Shown: piece by piece, positions 48,976-50,830 of the stretch
Layout: every line of letters begins with the position of its first letter
Numbering within the stretch: position 1 is the stretch's first letter
Origin: Gammaproteobacteria bacterium
GTDB taxonomy: Bacteria; Gemmatimonadota; Gemmatimonadetes; Longimicrobiales; Gaopeijiaceae
Reading direction: 5' to 3'
NCBI GenBank assembly: GCA_009840525.1
Contig: VXNP01000068.1
Span: 1-50,830 of the forward strand
DNA length: 50,830 nt
Position numbers and translations under genes: made by a program
The notes under the pieces: generated by a model
Seen by the model: only the letters and a program-made list of their open reading frames with translations
Databases searched by the model: none
What the model was told of the DNA's origin: nothing

Positions 48976-50286
48976 ATGCACAGACGCATCGTCCTGTTCG
49001 GTTCGACGCTTGCCATGGTTCTCGCCTTCGCGGGATGCCGCGATGCGACGGAGCCGCCGGTTGAGCCGCCGGTCGAACCGCCCGTTGAGCCGCCGGTCGA
49101 ACCGCCTTTTGTATTCGAGCCCGGGCCGCTGGGCGCGGTCACGCTGGAGGCGGGCGAGGCCGTGCGGCTGCGCATGCTGCTCTCGGTGACGGTCGCGCCG
49201 ACGCTGGGCGCCGTTTCCCGGCAGGCGGCAGAGATCGCCGTCGGCGACTTCGGTCCCGTCCACGGCCGCGATGTCGACCTCGGCGACCCGGTTGACACGA
49301 GCTGTTCGCCGGAGGGCGGCCGCGCGGGTGCGTCCGGAATCGTCGGCGACCCGCAAGTGGTGGGAATCATCGGGACGAACTGCTCCGCCGCAGCCGTGGC
49401 AGCGTCGCCCATCGCCAGCCACGCGGGCCTGGTCATGATCTCGCCCAGCAACACCTCGCCGCGCCTTACGTCGGACCTGGCCGGCAACGCGGACGCCGAC
49501 CATCACGCCGGATACTACCGCGTGTCGTCCAACGACCTGCACCAGGCGCGCGCCCTGTCGGACTTCGTGTACAACCAGCTCGAGCTCCAGAGCGTGGCCA
49601 CCCTTCACGACGGCGACCCGTACACGTCCGCCCTCGTGGCGGCGTTCGCAGACGCGTTCTCGGCCCTCGGGGGCGAGGTGCCGGTCCAGGCCGAAGTCGA
49701 GAAGGGCGAAACCGACATGACGGACGTTCTCGCGGAGTTCGCCGCCGCCGGCCCGGACGCCATCTTCTTCCCGCTGTTCGTCACGGAGGGATCGGCCTTC
49801 GCCGCGCAGGCCCGCGCCTTCGACGGGCTTGAAGAAACGACCCTGATTTCCGCGGGCGCGCTGCTGGTTTCCGCATTCCTGGCAACCCCCCAGTCGGAGG
49901 GGATCTATTTCGCCGGACCGGAATCGGACTTCGGTTCGAACGTGAACGAGCGGACCGGAAGGAGCGGACAGCAGATTCTCGCTGCATTCGACGCCAGGCA
50001 CGGCGGGTTTCCCGGATCACCCTATTGGGCGCACACCTACGACGCGACCACCATCCTCCTTTCGGCCATCGAGTCCGTTGCCGTAGAGGATGGCGACAAG
50101 CTCTACATCGACCGTGCGGCCGTGCGCGAGCAGGTGGGAGCCACCGCGATGAGCGGCATCGTCGGCTCGATATCCTGTGACGCGTTCGGTGACTGCGGAA
50201 CCGGCCGGATGAACATCTACCACCACACCGACAACAGCGTCACCGACGTCGCCCAGTTGCCGGTCGTCTATGTGTACAGCCCGTGA
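48976..50286 (+). CDS. Periplasmic binding lipoprotein, branched-chain amino acid type
   Basis: A 436-aa ligand-binding lipoprotein of the type-I periplasmic-binding fold (LivJ-like). Lipoprotein signal FAGC (Cys21) is followed by a Pro-rich linker of repeated PVEP units. The mature domain shows VVGIIGTNCSAAAVAASPIA, LVMISPSNTSPRLT, YYRVSSNDLHQARALSDFV and YDATTILLSAIESVA, typical of amide- and amino-acid binders. Start at ATG 48976 with GGAGGAG upstream. No permease or ATPase gene follows inside the window, so it is an orphan binding protein. Confidence 0.88.
   Translation: MHRRIVLFGSTLAMVLAFAGCRDATEPPVEPPVEPPVEPPVEPPFVFEPGPLGAVTLEAGEAVRLRMLLSVTVAPTLGAVSRQAAEIAVGDFGPVHGRDVDLGDPVDTSCSPEGGRAGASGIVGDPQVVGIIGTNCSAAAVAASPIASHAGLVMISPSNTSPRLTSDLAGNADADHHAGYYRVSSNDLHQARALSDFVYNQLELQSVATLHDGDPYTSALVAAFADAFSALGGEVPVQAEVEKGETDMTDVLAEFAAAGPDAIFFPLFVTEGSAFAAQARAFDGLEETTLISAGALLVSAFLATPQSEGIYFAGPESDFGSNVNERTGRSGQQILAAFDARHGGFPGSPYWAHTYDATTILLSAIESVAVEDGDKLYIDRAAVREQVGATAMSGIVGSISCDAFGDCGTGRMNIYHHTDNSVTDVAQLPVVYVYSP
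49051..49107 (+). repeat. 12-base tandem repeat inside the binding-protein gene
   Basis: About 4.75 copies of a 12-base unit (GAGCCGCCGGTY/GAACCGCCNGTT) encode the linker of repeated E-P-P-V units just after the lipid-anchor cysteine. The number of copies could vary by slippage and would change the length of the tether without shifting frame. Confidence 0.8.
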
Positions 50287-50364
50287 CCAGGCTATTTGTA
50301 CCGCCCTGACTCGGCTCTCGCGCGGGTCCACGCGATCACCGCGTCGTCAGCAGTCACCGCGTCA

Positions 50365-50830
50365 TCATTCCAGAGATTCCTCCACGGCTTCCCGAGCAGC
50401 GGCCTCGATCTCCCAAGGGATCTCCGAATCGCGATAGAGGGCGGCGCCGTTCGAGAGCGTGAGGCCATCGCCTGTCCCCAGGGCGGCGGGATGCACCGAT
50501 GGGACCGGGGCCAAATCCCTCCAGACTTGTCTCGGCGCATCGGCCAGCATCTTCCCGCTGCGCGTGAAGAACACCACCGTTCCGTCGGTTGCCACCGATG
50601 CCTTCACCCGCCCCTCGTGAACCGCGCGATGATGCCGCCGGCATAGCAACACTGTGTTCCCGAGGCTCGTTTCGCCCCCGTCGGCCCAGTGCTTCACGTG
50701 ATGCGCCTCGGTGAACCGGCAGCCACATCCGGGGAACCGGCATCCCCGGTCGCGCTCCTCCAGCGCCCGCCGGATGTGCGGTGGAATCGTGCGCGTCCTT
50801 CGGCCCACGCTCAGCATCGAGCCGTCCTTC
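50365..50830 (-). CDS. HNH endonuclease of the DUF222 type (5' end cut by window edge)
   Basis: The C-terminal 155 residues of an HNH nuclease. The frame has no stop up to base 50830, so the protein very likely continues beyond the window, as in DUF222-HNH proteins. Motifs: SVGRRTRTIPPHIRRALEER, zinc ligands CRFPGC and HHVKHWADGG, then LLCRRHHRAVHEG. These nucleases are common in several copies per genome in actinobacteria and Gemmatimonadota; their biology is uncertain. It is convergent with the binding-protein gene, with 78 bases between. Confidence 0.9.
   Translation of the reverse strand, partial: KDGSMLSVGRRTRTIPPHIRRALEERDRGCRFPGCGCRFTEAHHVKHWADGGETSLGNTVLLCRRHHRAVHEGRVKASVATDGTVVFFTRSGKMLADAPRQVWRDLAPVPSVHPAALGTGDGLTLSNGAALYRDSEIPWEIEAAAREAVEESLE

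Noticed and set aside
50287-50364. Repeated CACCGCGTC in the gap before the HNH gene
   Set aside because: Two short copies in GC-rich sequence are within chance; no promoter or terminator is evident.
1-50830. Mobile elements, phage genes, CRISPR arrays and RNA genes
   Set aside because: I looked for transposase and integrase motifs, regularly spaced repeats and tRNA-like folds in every gap and found none. The HNH nuclease and toxin-antitoxin pair alone do not define an island.

Overview
The window is high-GC bacterial DNA, densely coded on both strands. No intergenic gap exceeds about 240 bases. I see no rRNA, tRNA, CRISPR array, insertion sequence or phage genes. The gene set points to Gemmatimonadota or a close relative: TonB-dependent receptors with carboxypeptidase-like N-terminal domains, a DUF1592/DUF1552/ankyrin operon, many secreted or lipoprotein hydrolases, a PD40-CehA fusion, SpmA/SpmB in an apparent non-sporeformer, and a DUF222-type HNH nuclease. 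The ankyrin repeats with NENPE-type loops resemble those of marine or sponge-associated members. This placement is inferred from gene content and not from a marker gene.

Layout. (1) 1-2823: a metal-uptake unit on the minus strand, with a Fur/Zur-like palindrome, a small secreted Cys/His protein and a ZnuD-like TonB receptor cut by the left edge. (2) 2851-5977: a minus-strand operon of a beta-class DNA methyltransferase, an unknown 128-aa protein, QueE and an ankyrin lipoprotein; the first three genes overlap by 4 bases. (3) 6203-10355, plus strand: a quinone-reductase-like dehydrogenase, a HigB-type toxin with a HigA-ImmA/IrrE fusion antitoxin behind a clear operator, a MazG-like pyrophosphohydrolase and QueG. 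(4) 10334-16668, minus strand: a small secreted protein and the operon DUF1592-type cytochrome protein, Tat-exported DUF1552 protein, ankyrin protein, closed by a hairpin terminator. (5) 16886-18600: a DsbB-like protein convergent with a Tat-exported epimerase. (6) 18762-25959, plus strand: a DHA2 efflux pump, a secreted PD40-CehA metallohydrolase and a second TonB receptor.

(7) 26146-32845: a very compact block of divergent and convergent genes, including secreted proteins of unknown function, a RidA-like lipoprotein, a beta-lactamase-fold hydrolase, DUF167, a formamidase-like lipoprotein, a TauE/SafE permease and a DUF3179 lipoprotein. (8) 32991-40486, plus strand: SpmA, SpmB, a 1129-aa internally duplicated CPBP membrane protease, and the murein-recycling pair Mpl and LD-carboxypeptidase. 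(9) 40602-50286, plus strand: an M30-like lipoprotein peptidase behind a possible leader peptide, an M19 dipeptidase, three membrane proteins of unknown function, a secreted M20 peptidase, a VanZ-like protein and an orphan periplasmic binding lipoprotein. (10) The right edge holds the C-terminal part of an HNH nuclease.

Together the genes suggest a cell that imports metals and large substrates through TonB receptors, degrades peptides and amides outside the cytoplasm, and recycles its wall peptide. The least understood parts are the DUF1592/DUF1552/ankyrin operon, the duplicated CPBP protease and the methyltransferase-QueE operon. I did not find a complete system that I can say is new.
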